Shown here in pieces: positions 1 through 8,677 of a stretch of 64,000 nucleotides of DNA (the stretch's first letter is position 1; the number at the start of each line of letters is the position of its first letter). Source of the stretch: Chryseobacterium sp. 3008163 (GTDB taxonomy: Bacteria > Bacteroidota > Bacteroidia > Flavobacteriales > Weeksellaceae); NCBI RefSeq assembly GCF_003669035.1, contig NZ_CP033070.1, positions 4,494,637 through 4,558,636 of the forward strand, given 5' to 3'. Both the position numbers and the translations under genes were made by a program. The notes beneath the pieces are model-generated. The model was not told where the DNA came from. It searched no databases and saw only the letters and a list, made by a program, of their open reading frames with translations.

Positions 1-300
1 ATTTTCATGCTCAAAACTTTTGTCGATTAGAATATCGCTGAAAATAATTCCTTCATTTTCAAAAGCTTTCAACATTTTATCCTGAGGTTTTTTGAAATCT
101 TCAAAAAGAAAACTTTCTGTTCCCAAACCATCCTGATTGGTTACCATCACCAGTTCGTAGTCGAATTCCTTTGCTATTTTGGCTAAATTTTGGAAAACAC
201 CCGGATAAAACTCAAGCTTTTCCAAAGAATCAACCTGAAAATCTGCAGGTGGTTCAATGATCAATGTGCCGTCTCGGTCGATGAATAATATTTTTTTCAT
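1..300 (-). CDS. hisB: HisB, N-terminal histidinol-phosphatase part (runs off the window edge)
   Basis: The first 100 codons of a bifunctional histidinol-phosphatase / imidazoleglycerol-phosphate dehydratase, cut by the window start. It opens with [14 protein letters not shown], the HAD motif I in which Asp8 is the expected nucleophile and Asp10 the acid/base. TNQDG at residues 54-58 is HAD motif II as in the HisB N-terminal domain. The ATG lies 3 nt after the hisC stop, so it is translated as part of the his operon. The dehydratase domain is expected beyond position 1 but is not seen. The HAD motifs and the position after hisC make the call firm. Confidence 0.93.
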   Translation of the reverse strand, partial: MKKILFIDRDGTLIIEPPADFQVDSLEKLEFYPGVFQNLAKIAKEFDYELVMVTNQDGLGTESFLFEDFKKPQDKMLKAFENEGIIFSDILIDKSFEHEN

Positions 301-303
301 TTT

Positions 304-1329
304 CTAAATACTTTTTAATGCATTAATGAGCGTTTCATTTTCATTTCGATTACCTACGTTGAGTCTGATACAATCTGGAATCTGAGGAAACCTTTTGCTG
401 GTCAGAATTTCATTTTCAATCAATGTAGAATAAACTTTTTCAGCATGTTTAAATTCAATCAGAAAAAAGTTAGCATCCGTCGGAAAAACTTTTGAAATAC
501 AGGCTACATCTAAAAATTGATTTCTCAGCCAGTCTCTTTCTTTTAAAATTTTATTTAAATTACTTTTAAAATCTTCAATCTGATCTAACTTTTCCAAAAC
601 TAAATTTTGGCTCAAAACATTCACATTAAAAGGTGATTTGACCGTGTAGATAAGATTGGTAATTTCTAAGGACGAATAAGCAATTCCAACTCTTGCTCCC
701 GCCAAACCCCAGGCTTTTGAGAATGTTTGTAAGACAATCAGATTTGGATATTCATTGATTAATTCAAGACTAGATTTTTGTTCTGAAAACTCAATATATG
801 CTTCATCGACAACCACAATTCCGTCAAAATTCTGGATGTAAAATTCAATATCCTCGATTGAATTTCCTGTCGGGTTATTGGGCGAACAGAGAAATAATAT
901 TTTTGGTTGATTTTCTTTAATATTCTCCAAAAAATCTTCTTTTACAATTTCAAAATCATCATTGAGATTGAGTTGCAAAACTTTGTTTTCATTAATTGCT
1001 GCATAAAATCCATACATCGCAAAAGATGGATTCATTACTAAAACAGAATCTTTCTTCGGTTCACAGAAAATTTTTATGATTAAATCAATCAATTCGTCAC
1101 TTCCGTTACCGATGGCTATTTGATTGGCTGAAATGTTTTTGAAAGCTGATATTTTTTCTCTAAGATTCTTGTGTGTAGAATCCGGATAGCGATTAAATTC
1201 ACCAAACGGACTTTCGTTGGCATCCATCAGAAAAGGGTTTTCAAACGTATTATTATCTCTAAAACTGATGTGAGGTCTCAATTCTGAAATGTTTTTTCTA
1301 ACTAATTTTTGAATATTTATTGTTTTCAT
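304..1329 (-). CDS. hisC: Histidinol-phosphate aminotransferase
   Basis: A 341-residue PLP-dependent fold-type I aminotransferase that converts imidazole-acetol phosphate plus glutamate to histidinol phosphate, in the cytoplasm. Visible motifs are NNPTG at 151-155, DEAY at 175-178 (the Asp that pairs with the PLP ring nitrogen) and SKAWGLAGAR, with the PLP lysine at about 205. The length is normal for the family. It lies 4 nt after hisD and 3 nt before hisB on the same strand. The ATG at 1329 gives a standard N-terminus. The his context excludes the closely related aromatic aminotransferases. Confidence 0.96.
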   Translation of the reverse strand: MKTINIQKLVRKNISELRPHISFRDNNTFENPFLMDANESPFGEFNRYPDSTHKNLREKISAFKNISANQIAIGNGSDELIDLIIKIFCEPKKDSVLVMNPSFAMYGFYAAINENKVLQLNLNDDFEIVKEDFLENIKENQPKILFLCSPNNPTGNSIEDIEFYIQNFDGIVVVDEAYIEFSEQKSSLELINEYPNLIVLQTFSKAWGLAGARVGIAYSSLEITNLIYTVKSPFNVNVLSQNLVLEKLDQIEDFKSNLNKILKERDWLRNQFLDVACISKVFPTDANFFLIEFKHAEKVYSTLIENEILTSKRFPQIPDCIRLNVGNRNENETLINALKSI

Positions 1330-1333
1330 AATT

Positions 1334-2608
1334 TCATTTTAATCTAATGGATACTGCATTTTTGTGAGCTAAAAGTCCCTCCGCTTCCGCCATCAGTTCA
1401 ATTGTTTTTCCTAAATTCTCTAATCCTTCTTTTGACAAATTCTGAAACGTAATTTTCTTCACAAAACTGTCTAAAGAAACCCCGCTATAATTTTTCGCAA
1501 AACCATTTGTGGGAAGTGTATGGTTTGTTCCGCTGGCGTAATCTCCTGCACTTTCACAGGAATAATTTCCGAGAAAAACAGAACCCGCATTTTGAATTTT
1601 GTTGATGCAACTTTCAAAATCTTCAACCACTAAAATCAAATGTTCCGGCGCATACAGATTGCTAAATTCTAATGCTTCCTCCACAGAATCCAATAAAATA
1701 AAATGGCTGTTATTTAATGATTGTTGAGCAAACTCGTTTCGTGGAAGTTCTTTGATCTGCTTTTTGACTTCCTCAATAGTTTCATTTAAAATTTTCAAAT
1801 CTGTAGAAATAAAAACCACCTGACTGTCGCTTCCATGCTCTGCTTGTGACAACAAATCTGCTGCACAGAACTCAGGAACAGCGTTTTCATCGGTGATGAC
1901 CAGAACTTCACTCGGTCCTGCCGGCATGTCGATGGCAACACCAAAATTCTGGGCAAAATCCTTCGCTGCAACGACAAATTGATTTCCTGGACCGAAAATT
2001 TTATAAACATTCGGAATGGTTTCTGTACCGAAAGTCATTGCGGCAACCGCTTGTGCTCCGCCTGCTTTAAATATTTTTGAAATCCCGCAAAGCTGTGCGG
2101 TGTAAAGAATTGCAGGATTTATATTTCCATTTTGATCCGGTGGCGTACACAATATAATCTCTTTGCAACCCGCCAATTGAGCAGGAATGGCAAGCATTAA
2201 AACTGTTGAAAATAATGGAGCTGTTCCACCTGGAATGTAGATTCCCACCTTTTCAATTGCGCGGTTTTCTCGCCAGCAAATGACTCCCTTCGTAGTTTCA
2301 ACTTTCTGAATTTCATTTTTCTGAGAAGCATGAAATTTTGTAATATTTTCTTTGGCAATTTGGATGGCGAATTTTAATTCTTCTGAAACTAAATCTACAG
2401 ATTCATTAATTTCTTTTGAAGTTACCCGTAGCTGATTAATTTTTGCAGAATCAAATTTTTCTGCAAATTCGATTAATGCCTGATCACCATTTCTTTCAAT
2501 TTCTTCGAAGATTTCTTTAATGATTTCTGAAACTTCCTGCTTTTTAAAAACCGGTCTTTTCGTTAACTCAAACCAGGTTTCTCGTTTTGGATTTTTATAA
2601 ATATTCAT
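1334..2608 (-). CDS. hisD: Histidinol dehydrogenase
   Basis: A 424-residue enzyme for the last two steps of histidine synthesis: NAD-dependent oxidation of L-histidinol to L-histidine, using zinc. The family signature appears as GPGN at about 206-209, MPAGPSE at 228-234 and AEHGSDS at 257-262, followed by APEHL and the zinc and active-site stretch CESAGDYASGTNH around 352-364. It starts 1 nt beyond the hisG stop and ends 4 nt before hisC, so translational coupling is likely. It is intact and of normal length. Confidence 0.97.
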   Translation of the reverse strand: MNIYKNPKRETWFELTKRPVFKKQEVSEIIKEIFEEIERNGDQALIEFAEKFDSAKINQLRVTSKEINESVDLVSEELKFAIQIAKENITKFHASQKNEIQKVETTKGVICWRENRAIEKVGIYIPGGTAPLFSTVLMLAIPAQLAGCKEIILCTPPDQNGNINPAILYTAQLCGISKIFKAGGAQAVAAMTFGTETIPNVYKIFGPGNQFVVAAKDFAQNFGVAIDMPAGPSEVLVITDENAVPEFCAADLLSQAEHGSDSQVVFISTDLKILNETIEEVKKQIKELPRNEFAQQSLNNSHFILLDSVEEALEFSNLYAPEHLILVVEDFESCINKIQNAGSVFLGNYSCESAGDYASGTNHTLPTNGFAKNYSGVSLDSFVKKITFQNLSKEGLENLGKTIELMAEAEGLLAHKNAVSIRLK

Positions 2609-2609
2609 C

Positions 2610-3466
2610 TTAAATAACCATTTTATCGATTGGAATGATCAAAATATCCTGCGCACCTTTCAATTTTAATTCATCAATGACATCCCAAAAACTTTCTTCA
2701 TCAATCACAGAATGAATACTGCTCCAGCCCTCTTCAGCAAGTGGAATCACCGTCGGACTTTTCAAAACCGGGAGCACATTAGAGATTTCTGAAATCTTAT
2801 TATTGGGAACATTCATTAAAATATATTTAGAATTTTTCGCTTTTAAAACCGCTTTAATTCTAAAAAGCAACTTATCTAAAATTTCTTCCTGCGAAGAATT
2901 CAGATTAATATTTTTTGCTAACACGGCTTCTGACTTTAAAAGTGTTACGGTTTCACGCAAACCGTTTTTAAACAAAGTACTTCCTGAACTCACAATATCG
3001 CAGATTCCGTCTGCCAATCCTATATTTGGAGCAATTTCTACCGAACCTGAAATTACGTGAATGTCAGCTTGAATATTATTTTCGTTTAAATATTTTTTAA
3101 GCGTATTAGGATATGACGTTGCAATCTTTTTTCATTAAAATATTGTGGTTGATCGGTGTCAATATCTTTCGGAATGGCCAGTGATACCCGGCATTTTGAA
3201 AAACCTAATTTCTGTACAATCTTATTTTCCTTCTGCTTTTCTGCCAACAGATTTTCACCGACAATTGCAATGTCGACTACTCCATCTTCAAGATATTGCG
3301 GAATATCTGAGTTTCTGAGATACATGATTTCTAAAGGGAAATTATCTACTGAAACTTTCAGCTGGTCTTTTCCGTTGTTTACAGAAATGCCACAATCTTT
3401 GAGCAGCTGAAGAGATTCTTCGTACAACCGTCCGTTTTTTTGAATAGCAATTTTTAATTTACTCAT
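2610..3466 (-). pseudogene. hisG: ATP phosphoribosyltransferase, split by one frameshift
   Basis: The first enzyme of histidine synthesis, which condenses ATP with PRPP. The N-terminal part starts MSKLKIAIQKNGRL and includes VVDIAIVGEN. After about residue 118 the frame is lost in an A-rich stretch near 3125-3135. The other frame continues with ISGSVEIAPNIGLADGICDIVSSGSTL, where GLADGICDIVSSG is the PRPP-binding signature, and ends in a C-terminal regulatory domain. Adding one base makes 858 nt and 285 residues, the usual length of the long (HisZ-independent) form. It is first in the operon behind the leader and attenuator. A sequencing deletion is more likely than true loss, because the rest of the operon is intact. 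Confidence 0.9.
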
Positions 3467-3532
3467 TACTTTTTTATAAGTTTTAGTCTGAGTAAATAAA
3501 GTTGATTTATGAAAATTTCACAGAAATTTGGA

Positions 3533-3567
3533 AACAAAAAAAACCGTCCTTTACTCAGACGGTTTTT
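3533..3567 (-). terminator. his attenuator terminator hairpin
   Basis: AAACCGTC (3541-3548) pairs perfectly with GACGGTTT (3558-3565) around a 9-nt loop. Read on the minus strand it is followed by eight T. It sits between the His-rich leader peptide and hisG, the classical position of a transcription attenuator. Part of this element (3550-3560) is also perfectly complementary to 3486-3496 further downstream. Confidence 0.88.
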
Positions 3568-3612
3568 AATTTATTTTTATGAATTCAACACAAAATATCA
3601 ATCACTTCCGCC

Positions 3613-3660
3613 TTAGCTGAGATGATGATAATGATGAAGTGTTGAGAAATTCGGTTTCAT
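3613..3660 (-). CDS. hisL: His-rich leader peptide of the his operon
   Basis: A 16-codon ORF reading M-K-P-N-F-S-T-L-H-H-Y-H-H-L-S-stop. Four of five consecutive residues (9-13) are histidine. It begins about 10-12 nt after a canonical promoter and ends just before a strong intrinsic terminator that precedes hisG. Known his attenuators of Gammaproteobacteria work by ribosome stalling at such codons when charged tRNA-His is scarce. The same role is inferred here. It is too short for most gene callers. The family is inferred from composition and position only. Confidence 0.85.
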   Translation of the reverse strand: MKPNFSTLHHYHHLS

Positions 3661-3678
3661 TTTTTGAATATTGTGGTA

Positions 3679-3708
3679 CAAATGTAGAACTTATTTTTAA
3701 ACTTCCAA
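3679..3708 (-). promoter_or_regulatory. Promoter of the his leader/operon
   Basis: On the minus strand a TTG (3706-3708), a 19-nt spacer and TACATTTG (3679-3686) match the Bacteroidetes housekeeping promoter (TTG, N19-20, TAnnTTTG). Transcription would start just before the leader ATG at 3660. The promoter lies directly after the stop codon of the glycosyltransferase gene. Confidence 0.75.
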
Positions 3709-3713
3709 GAAAT

Positions 3714-4814
3714 TTATGAAATAATTTTTTGATAAAAATTCATCAGTTCATTGGCAATCGGCTCATCATTAAATTTTTGAACGAACTCAAAACCTTTATC
3801 AGAACGGCGTTTTCTTTCAGATTCACTGTCCCAAAGAAACTGTATTTTTGATTGTAAATCTAAATAATTTTTAGGATCAACATAAACAGAATCGTTACCT
3901 CCGGCTTCAGGAAGACAACTTGTGTTGCTGGTAATTGTAACAGTTTTTGAAAATAAAGCTTCAATAACAGGAATTCCGAACCCTTCAAAAAAACTTGGAT
4001 AGACAAAAATATCGGCAAGCTTGTAAATCACAGCCAACTCATCCATCGAAACGCCTTCCAGAAAGTTAATTTGTTTTTCCATTTTATTTTTCAGGATGAA
4101 GTCTTGTACTTTTTTGAAATATTTTGTTTTTCGTCCGACAACTACTAAAGGAATTTCAGTTTTATCAATTGCTTTTACAATGTTTAAAAGATTTTTTCGC
4201 TCTTCAATCGTTCCTACATTTAAGATAAACCTTTCAGGTAAACTAAATTTTTCTTTTGTTTTCTGAATGAATTCTTCTGATTGATTTTCTTTGAAAGCAT
4301 GATGACAACCTTGATAAATTACCTCGATTTTGTCTTCAGGAACTTTCAAATAACGAATAATATCCTGTTTGGTTTGTTCTGAAATGGCAATGATTTTATC
4401 TGCAGATTCTGCTGCTTTTTTAAACTTCCAAAAATGAATTTTTCGGTCAAAAAAAGAATAGTATTGCGGATAACGCATGAAAATTAAATCATGAATCGTG
4501 ACTACTTTTTTGATTGGATTTTTGTTCCATTTTAAAGGTAATTCGCCTGATAATCCGTGAAATATATCTGCATTTTGAGCCTGCGCATCTTTCCCAATTT
4601 TAAACTGACGGGAAAATTTGCCTTTTGAAGATTCAATGAAATGAACATTATTTTTTTCTAAAATTTCTTTCCCTCTTTCAGACTTATTTTTATTGAGTAA
4701 AATATATTCATTTTCAGGAAAATATTGAGATAAAATCCTGACGAGATCACGAGAATAGTTGCCTAAACCTGATGTATTGTGAAAAAAACGCTTTGCATCA
4801 AATGCTATCTTCAT
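3714..4814 (-). CDS. Glycosyltransferase family 4 (GT-B fold)
   Basis: A 366-residue cytoplasmic or membrane-associated glycosyltransferase. The N-terminus MKIAFDAKRF-x5-GLGNYSR holds the Gly-rich acceptor loop of GT4 enzymes. The C-terminal half has the donor-binding signature: NVGTIEERKN at 199-208 and the E-x7-E motif EGFGIPVIE at 277-285. The sugar substrate cannot be told from sequence. It is last of three glycosyltransferase genes on the minus strand, about 60 nt after the GT2 gene, suggesting a small surface-glycan or glycolipid operon. The next gene downstream on the same strand is the his operon, which has its own promoter. Confidence 0.88.
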   Translation of the reverse strand: MKIAFDAKRFFHNTSGLGNYSRDLVRILSQYFPENEYILLNKNKSERGKEILEKNNVHFIESSKGKFSRQFKIGKDAQAQNADIFHGLSGELPLKWNKNPIKKVVTIHDLIFMRYPQYYSFFDRKIHFWKFKKAAESADKIIAISEQTKQDIIRYLKVPEDKIEVIYQGCHHAFKENQSEEFIQKTKEKFSLPERFILNVGTIEERKNLLNIVKAIDKTEIPLVVVGRKTKYFKKVQDFILKNKMEKQINFLEGVSMDELAVIYKLADIFVYPSFFEGFGIPVIEALFSKTVTITSNTSCLPEAGGNDSVYVDPKNYLDLQSKIQFLWDSESERKRRSDKGFEFVQKFNDEPIANELMNFYQKIIS

Positions 4815-4873
4815 GACTGTATTTTATATAGAATTCCGGATTTAAAGTCTTCTGCAAAGATTTTAATCCCATT

Positions 4874-5803
4874 TTAAAAGTTTTTATTTTTTACAATGTA
4901 ATTTGGCCTTGCTTTTACCTGTTTGAAAATTTTACCTAAATAAATCCCTATAATTCCTAAAATAATCAACTGCAAACCGCCAAAGAAAACGATGGTCATA
5001 ATCAATGATGCCCATCCTGAGATTTCCGTTTTTGCAACGAAAGCGTAAATAACGTAAGCGCCGTAACCAATTACCGAAAATGCTGAAAATAAAAATCCTA
5101 AATATGCTGCGATGTACAATGGCTTTACACTGAATGCCGTGATTCCTGTAAAAGCAAAAGTAATCATCTTTTTAAGGTTGTAACTGCTTTGCCCTGAAAC
5201 CCGTTCAGAAGCTGTAAATTCTATAGCGCTTTGTTTAAAGCCCATCCAGCTCGTCAATCCACGCAGAAATAAGTCATCTTCATTGAATTTTCTCATGACT
5301 TCTACAACATTTGCATCCATCAATCTAAAGTCTGAACCGCCGCCTTTGGTAAGATTTACATCAGATAATCCTGACAGAATTTTGTAAAAAAAGTCTGAAG
5401 TTTTTCTTTTGAAGACAGAAATTTCTTTGGGATATTTTCTAATTGTCAGAACAACATCATTGCCTTCTTCCCACTTTTTAATCATTTTCGGAATGAGTTC
5501 CGGTGGATGTTGAAGGTCACCATCCATTGAAATTACAGCATTACCTAACGCACTATCCATACCTGCTTTTACAGCAGGCTGATGTCCGAAATTTCTGGAA
5601 AATTCGATAAATTTTACTTCGTCAAATTTTTTAGATAAAATTTCTAATTGTTGCTGTGTGTTATCTCTGCTTCCGTCATTCACGAAGATAATTTCAAAAT
5701 CATAATGAGGTAATTCGGAAAAAACTTCTTTAATTTTTTGGTGAATCAATGCAACATTTCCTTCTTCATTATAGGCAGGAATTACAATAGATATTTTTTT
5801 CAT
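4874..5803 (-). CDS. Polyprenyl-phosphate glycosyltransferase, GT2 family (GtrB/DPM1-like)
   Basis: A 309-residue GT-A enzyme with two C-terminal membrane spans. The start MKKISIVIPAYNEEGN, VNDGS (41-45) and DGD (94-96, in MDGDLQHPPE) are the nucleotide-sugar and metal-binding motifs of the GT2 subgroup that loads a sugar onto undecaprenyl or dolichyl phosphate. Hydrophobic segments at roughly 225-255 and 265-290 place it in the inner membrane. It lies 9 nt below the GT87 gene. A lipid-linked sugar made here could be the donor for the GT87 protein, which uses polyprenyl-linked donors in known cases. That link is an inference. Confidence 0.88.
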   Translation of the reverse strand: MKKISIVIPAYNEEGNVALIHQKIKEVFSELPHYDFEIIFVNDGSRDNTQQQLEILSKKFDEVKFIEFSRNFGHQPAVKAGMDSALGNAVISMDGDLQHPPELIPKMIKKWEEGNDVVLTIRKYPKEISVFKRKTSDFFYKILSGLSDVNLTKGGGSDFRLMDANVVEVMRKFNEDDLFLRGLTSWMGFKQSAIEFTASERVSGQSSYNLKKMITFAFTGITAFSVKPLYIAAYLGFLFSAFSVIGYGAYVIYAFVAKTEISGWASLIMTIVFFGGLQLIILGIIGIYLGKIFKQVKARPNYIVKNKNF

Positions 5804-5812
5804 CCTTAGATA

Positions 5813-6982
5813 TTATTGTAGGCTATAATCTTTTTCAAAATCTCTGGTCATTAATTCATAAATTATTCTAAACCAAACGACAATGCAAGGTACTGCTTTT
5901 AGAGAATACTTGATAATGTAATTTACTTTGACCGATTTTGGAAATAAATCTGAAGGTGAAAAACACGTAAGAATGATTACAAAAATTAACATCCCTAAAA
6001 CTAATGGTGTTCTTTCTTTTTGTAAGAAAAACCAGATCATTACGCCAGCAACAGCAATAATATACGTTGGAGATTCTGATCCTGAGCTAAACAATACCAA
6101 GAAAAGTAATGTTGACGCCAAAATCATTAATTGAAAAGCATAATTTTTATACTGTTTGATTCTTATGTATGGTAATGCAAACAGCGGTAAGCCAAAAGCT
6201 AAGAATGAAAGATTTGAAATCGATGCATCTCCTAAAATTCTTCTGACAAAGCCCATTAGAGAGATATCCTGCATATTCCCCAAAACCTGATTGTCATTGT
6301 TTTTTGAAATCAAAGAATGCGACCAATCTGCATAACTCTGCAATACAAATTGAGGTGTAGAATAAATCATCGGTATTAAAAGACAAATAACAGCAACGAT
6401 AATTCCTGAAAGAATAAATTTAAATTTATTTTTAATGAAAAAAAACTGAGATAAGCCTACGATTCCGTAAAGTTTAACGAAGATTCCGATGACGATGGCT
6501 GAGGCAGATTTCACTTCCTTATTTTCGTAAATATAAATTGCTGATAGCATTAAAAGTCCTACTAAGGCAATATTAAATTGTAAACTAATTGCAGCCGTAA
6601 TGTATTCTTGCAGACAAAATAATGCAAAAAGAGCTTTTTTAGCGTCTGAAAAAGGAAGTTTATAAATGGCAAAAAGGAAGATGGCAGTATTCGCAACATT
6701 CCAAAGAGAAATTCCTAACCAATCTGGCATCACAGCAAACGGAGCAATCAACAGGCTAAAGAAAACTCCATAATGATTCATATCAAAATATCGCTCAGGA
6801 TATTGTAAGTATAAATTTTTCTGTTCTAAAGTATTGTAAAATACATTTTTGAAAATTAGATAGTTATTGATTGCCTGCGGACCTCTCAGAAATTTTGAGA
6901 TTGCGGTAACCACTGCTATAATAAGATAAACCCCAAATATATATCTGGGGTTTAAAATAAACTTTAAAAATTTTTCTTTCAA
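5813..6982 (-). CDS. Multi-pass membrane glycosyltransferase, GT87 (DUF2029) type
   Basis: A 389-residue protein made mostly of hydrophobic helices (about ten). After the first helix comes a charged periplasmic-type loop with GPQAINNYLIFKN and an aromatic-rich NLYLQYPERYFDMNHYG segment, the layout of GT87 polyprenol-phosphate-dependent mannosyltransferases (GT-C fold). The family call rests on overall layout, not on a firm catalytic motif. It is first of the three glycosyltransferase genes and follows dapD by about 27 nt on the same strand. The substrate is unknown. A related GT-C family is the main alternative. Confidence 0.72.
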   Translation of the reverse strand: MKEKFLKFILNPRYIFGVYLIIAVVTAISKFLRGPQAINNYLIFKNVFYNTLEQKNLYLQYPERYFDMNHYGVFFSLLIAPFAVMPDWLGISLWNVANTAIFLFAIYKLPFSDAKKALFALFCLQEYITAAISLQFNIALVGLLMLSAIYIYENKEVKSASAIVIGIFVKLYGIVGLSQFFFIKNKFKFILSGIIVAVICLLIPMIYSTPQFVLQSYADWSHSLISKNNDNQVLGNMQDISLMGFVRRILGDASISNLSFLAFGLPLFALPYIRIKQYKNYAFQLMILASTLLFLVLFSSGSESPTYIIAVAGVMIWFFLQKERTPLVLGMLIFVIILTCFSPSDLFPKSVKVNYIIKYSLKAVPCIVVWFRIIYELMTRDFEKDYSLQ

Positions 6983-7009
6983 GATGATTAGTTTTAGGTT
7001 AATTATAAT

Positions 7010-7822
7010 TTAAACCGCAACATTATTTTCTCTCAAAGCGTCATTCAATGACGTCTTTTTATCTGTAGATTCTTTTCTCTGACCGATGATCAAAGCACAA
7101 GGAACCTGAAATTCTCCCGCTGGATATTGTTTGGTATAACTTCCAGGAATTACCACTGAACGCGCAGGAACTCTCCCTTTGATTTCAATTGGCTCTGAAC
7201 CTGTAACGTCGATAATTTTAGTTGAAGCGGTCAATACAACATTCGCTCCCAAAACTGCTTCCTTTTCAACATGAACACCTTCTACCACGATACATCTTGA
7301 ACCAATAAAACAATCGTCTTCAATGATTACCGGTGCAGCCTGAAGTGGCTCCAAAACTCCGCCAATACCAACACCACCACTCAAGTGAACGTTTTTACCG
7401 ATTTGTGCACAACTTCCAACCGTCGCCCAAGTATCAACCATCGTTCCTGAGTCTACATAAGCTCCGATATTCACATAAGAAGGCATTAAAATAACACCCG
7501 AAGCAATGAAAGAACCTTCTCTGGCAACAGCATGAGGAACAACTCTCACTCCTTTTTCAGCATAATTTCTCTTCAAAGGCATTTTATCATGAAATTCAAA
7601 AGGACCTACTTCAATAGTTTCCATTTTCTGGATTGGGAAATACATTACTACCGCTTTCTTTACCCATTCGTTTACCTTCCATCCGTTTTCTGTAGGCTCA
7701 GCAACACGAAGTTTTCCAGAATCTAAAAGAGAAATAACTTCTCTGATAGCTACTTTGCTGTCTTCATTTTGTAATAAATCTCTATTATCCCAGATATTTT
7801 CAATAGTTTGTTGTAACGACAT
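7010..7822 (-). CDS. dapD: Tetrahydrodipicolinate N-succinyltransferase
   Basis: A 270-residue enzyme of the succinylase branch of lysine and meso-diaminopimelate synthesis. It transfers succinyl from succinyl-CoA to tetrahydrodipicolinate. After an alpha-helical N-terminus, the middle shows left-handed beta-helix hexapeptide repeats: GVILMPSYVNIGAYVD, GTMVDTWATVGSCAQIGKN and the conserved GGVGIGGVLEPLQAAPVIIED. Normal family length. A -7 element (TATATTTG on the minus strand, 7858-7865) lies upstream. The enzyme supplies a peptidoglycan precursor and is normally essential. It is intact. Confidence 0.97.
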   Translation of the reverse strand: MSLQQTIENIWDNRDLLQNEDSKVAIREVISLLDSGKLRVAEPTENGWKVNEWVKKAVVMYFPIQKMETIEVGPFEFHDKMPLKRNYAEKGVRVVPHAVAREGSFIASGVILMPSYVNIGAYVDSGTMVDTWATVGSCAQIGKNVHLSGGVGIGGVLEPLQAAPVIIEDDCFIGSRCIVVEGVHVEKEAVLGANVVLTASTKIIDVTGSEPIEIKGRVPARSVVIPGSYTKQYPAGEFQVPCALIIGQRKESTDKKTSLNDALRENNVAV

Positions 7823-7950
7823 GTTTTAAGTTTAAATCAGTTTAATAAATATGTCGCCAAATATACAAAAAAGTTCAGCAAAAGCCTTTCAAACTTATGA
7901 TTTTGAAAACGAATTATTTAGAATTTCAGATGCATTAAATTCACTGCCAA

Positions 7951-8523
7951 TTACAAAACTCTTTGTGCATGAAGATAGGCTTTATTCCAGTATTTTTCGT
8001 TGAGAGACGAGATGATTACCCCTTTAGAAGTCGATGCGTGAATGAATTTTACTTCGCCATCATTTTCAATAGTATGAACAATGCCTACATGAGAAACTTT
8101 GCTTCCTCCTGCTGTGGCAAAAAATAAAAGGTCGCCAGGTTTTGCTTCTTCCAAATCTATATTTTTTCCGGTGTTTGCCTGATCAGCTGATCGTCTGGGC
8201 AGCTTCAATCCATTTTCGTCAAAGACTTTTGTGGTCAGTCCAGAACAGTCAAAACCCGAAGATGTATTTCCTCCAAATTTATAAGGCGTTCCTAAATATC
8301 TTTCAGCATCTTTTAAAATACTTTTCATCGAACCGGAAAGTTTACCGTCAAATTTTGAATCTAATTTTCTCAGGCTTTCTGATTTTGAAACCTTTGAGCT
8401 CGATGAGTTTTTTGATTTGGAGACAGCTTTCGAACTTCCACATGAAATGATGATCGTTGCCGAAATTGATAGAACAGCAACCTGTCTTAAAACTTCGCTA
8501 TATCGTATTGATTTTAAATTCAT
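7951..8523 (-). CDS. NlpC/P60 (C40) cell-wall peptidase, lipoprotein
   Basis: A 190-residue predicted lipoprotein. A hydrophobic N-terminus ends in a lipobox-like S-C at residue 28, followed by a Ser/Lys-rich linker. The NlpC/P60 domain spans about 65-190. Its catalytic cysteine is in FDCSG (Cys93), the histidine in SHVGIV (His145) and the third polar residue in FIHAS (His162). Such enzymes cut gamma-D-Glu-diaminopimelate or similar peptide bonds in peptidoglycan. A -7 element (TATATTTG, minus, 8560-8567) precedes it. It is monocistronic as far as seen. Confidence 0.9.
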   Translation of the reverse strand: MNLKSIRYSEVLRQVAVLSISATIIISCGSSKAVSKSKNSSSSKVSKSESLRKLDSKFDGKLSGSMKSILKDAERYLGTPYKFGGNTSSGFDCSGLTTKVFDENGLKLPRRSADQANTGKNIDLEEAKPGDLLFFATAGGSKVSHVGIVHTIENDGEVKFIHASTSKGVIISSLNEKYWNKAYLHAQRVL

Positions 8524-8583
8524 ATCTAATTGATTTTTAGTCTACCTCATTAATTAACACAAATATAAATATAAAAATTTAAT

Positions 8584-8616
8584 TATACTATAACTATACT
8601 ACAACTATACTATAAT
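8584..8616 (+). repeat. Three tandem 11-bp AT-rich repeats
   Basis: Three head-to-tail copies of an 11-mer: TATACTATAAC, TATACTACAAC and TATACTATAAT. A fourth, degenerate copy follows. The period of about one helical turn places each unit on the same DNA face. The array lies between the divergent NlpC/P60 gene and the unknown gene at 8678, upstream of the -7 element of the latter. Confidence 0.75.
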
Positions 8617-8677
8617 TATATGTTAAAATTATAATATCTGAAAATAATTATTATATTTGAAGTTCAATATTGATAAC

